From: Caldifarciminota bacterium
Lineage (GTDB): Bacteria > Hydrothermota > Hydrothermia > S141-80
Direction: 5' to 3'
DNA: 6,664 nt
Assembly (NCBI GenBank): GCA_015490255.1
Contig: WFYF01000271.1
Coordinates: 1-6,664 of the forward strand
Positions 6,484 through 6,664 of this stretch are shown here, piece by piece. Each line of letters begins with the position of its first letter. Position 1 is the first letter of the stretch. Both the position numbers and the translations under genes were made by a program. Below the pieces are notes generated by a model, which was not told where the DNA came from, searched no databases, and saw only the letters and a list, made by a program, of their open reading frames with translations.

Positions 6484-6496
6484 GAACGCACCCCAT
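6470..6496. repeat. Perfect 8-bp inverted repeat over the map start
   Basis: ATGGGGTG at 6470-6477 pairs exactly with CACCCCAT at 6489-6496 across an 11-nt loop. The right arm contains the first two bases of ATG 6495, and the loop contains the proposed -10 hexamer. As RNA it would form a hairpin that hides the start codon in read-through transcripts. As DNA it could be a dimeric operator. There is no T-run after it, so it is not an intrinsic terminator. Confidence 0.6.
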
Positions 6497-6664
6497 GAGC
6501 CGTTCTGCGTTGATCCGATTGAAGACGCCGGAGGAGATCGCCCGCATCCGCCGGGCGGGAGCGGTGGTGGCGGAGGTGCTCCGGCGGGTGCGCCGGTGGC
6601 TCAAACCCGGGATCTCCACGGCGGATCTGGATGCCCGGATTGAGGCCTTCATACGGGAGCGGGG
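6495..6664 (+). CDS. map: Methionine aminopeptidase, type I, 3'-truncated by the window edge
   Basis: Methionine aminopeptidase removes the initiator methionine from nascent proteins. It uses a two-metal site and works near the ribosome exit tunnel. The first 56 complete codons are visible and match the family N-terminus: IRLKTPEEIARIRRAGAVVAEVL, then LKPGIST-x-DLD and an IEAFIRERG helix. The metal ligands lie beyond the window, so catalytic integrity cannot be judged. The start is uncertain. ATG 6495 gives five residues before IRLK, whereas TTG 6510 gives an MIRLK beginning that is closer to the usual family start; neither has a clear Shine-Dalgarno. map is a standard member of this operon after adk, here displaced by the sulfotransferase-like gene. 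Confidence 0.93.
   Translation, partial: MSRSALIRLKTPEEIARIRRAGAVVAEVLRRVRRWLKPGISTADLDARIEAFIRER

Noticed and set aside
6470..6496. Hairpin before map as a rho-independent terminator
   Set aside because: The stem is only 8 bp, the loop is 11 nt, and no T-run follows it. It also overlaps the start region of map.
6482..6664. Alternative ATG at 6482 that opens a frame overlapping map
   Set aside because: The product is low-complexity Gly/Pro/Ala sequence that stops after about 59 codons. The map frame in the same DNA gives a clear family match.

Overview
This window is a long, nearly unbroken part of a bacterial spc (ribosomal protein) operon, all on the + strand. The order is rplX (5'-truncated), rplE, rpsN, rpsH, rplF, rplR, rpsE, rpmD, rplO, secY, adk, then a gene that does not belong to the usual order (a PAPS-dependent sulfotransferase-like protein), then the first 56 codons of map, which runs off the right edge. 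The identities rest on recognisable family sequences in each translation. No tRNA, rRNA, insertion sequence, CRISPR array or integrase was seen. No stretch longer than about 40 bases lacks a gene.

The source is a bacterium with a GC-rich genome (about 60% or slightly more, by eye). L24, S14 and the adenylate kinase LID domain all keep four-cysteine zinc-type motifs. That combination is common in Gram-positive, Chloroflexota-like and deep-branching thermophilic lineages and is absent from enterobacteria. I cannot name a phylum from the sequence alone. A thermophilic or deep-branching lineage is only a guess.

Positions 3-4880 (rplX to secY) are tightly packed: genes overlap by up to 23 bp or are separated by at most 14 bp. 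Each start visible in this block is preceded by a purine-rich Shine-Dalgarno sequence, usually AGGAGG at 5-7 nt, with a weaker GGGAG-type sequence for rpsN and secY. This fits one translationally coupled mRNA that supplies large- and small-subunit proteins plus the SecY channel. adk (4894-5556) follows with its own GGGAG site, as in many bacteria.

The character changes after adk. The sulfotransferase-like gene (5571-6458) starts at GTG 14 nt after the adk stop, with no visible Shine-Dalgarno. The junction to map (6459-6494) also has no Shine-Dalgarno. Instead it holds a possible sigma70-type promoter (CTGAAA, 17 nt, TATCAT) and a perfect 8-bp inverted repeat whose right arm covers the first possible map start codon. 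My reading is that a non-ribosomal gene was inserted at the adk/map boundary of an otherwise conserved operon, and that map may have gained independent control. This boundary is the most interesting part of the window. Other oddities are a shortened glycine-rich loop in L15, a 17-residue N-terminal extension in L5, and a sulfotransferase active-site pocket that departs from the usual family pattern.
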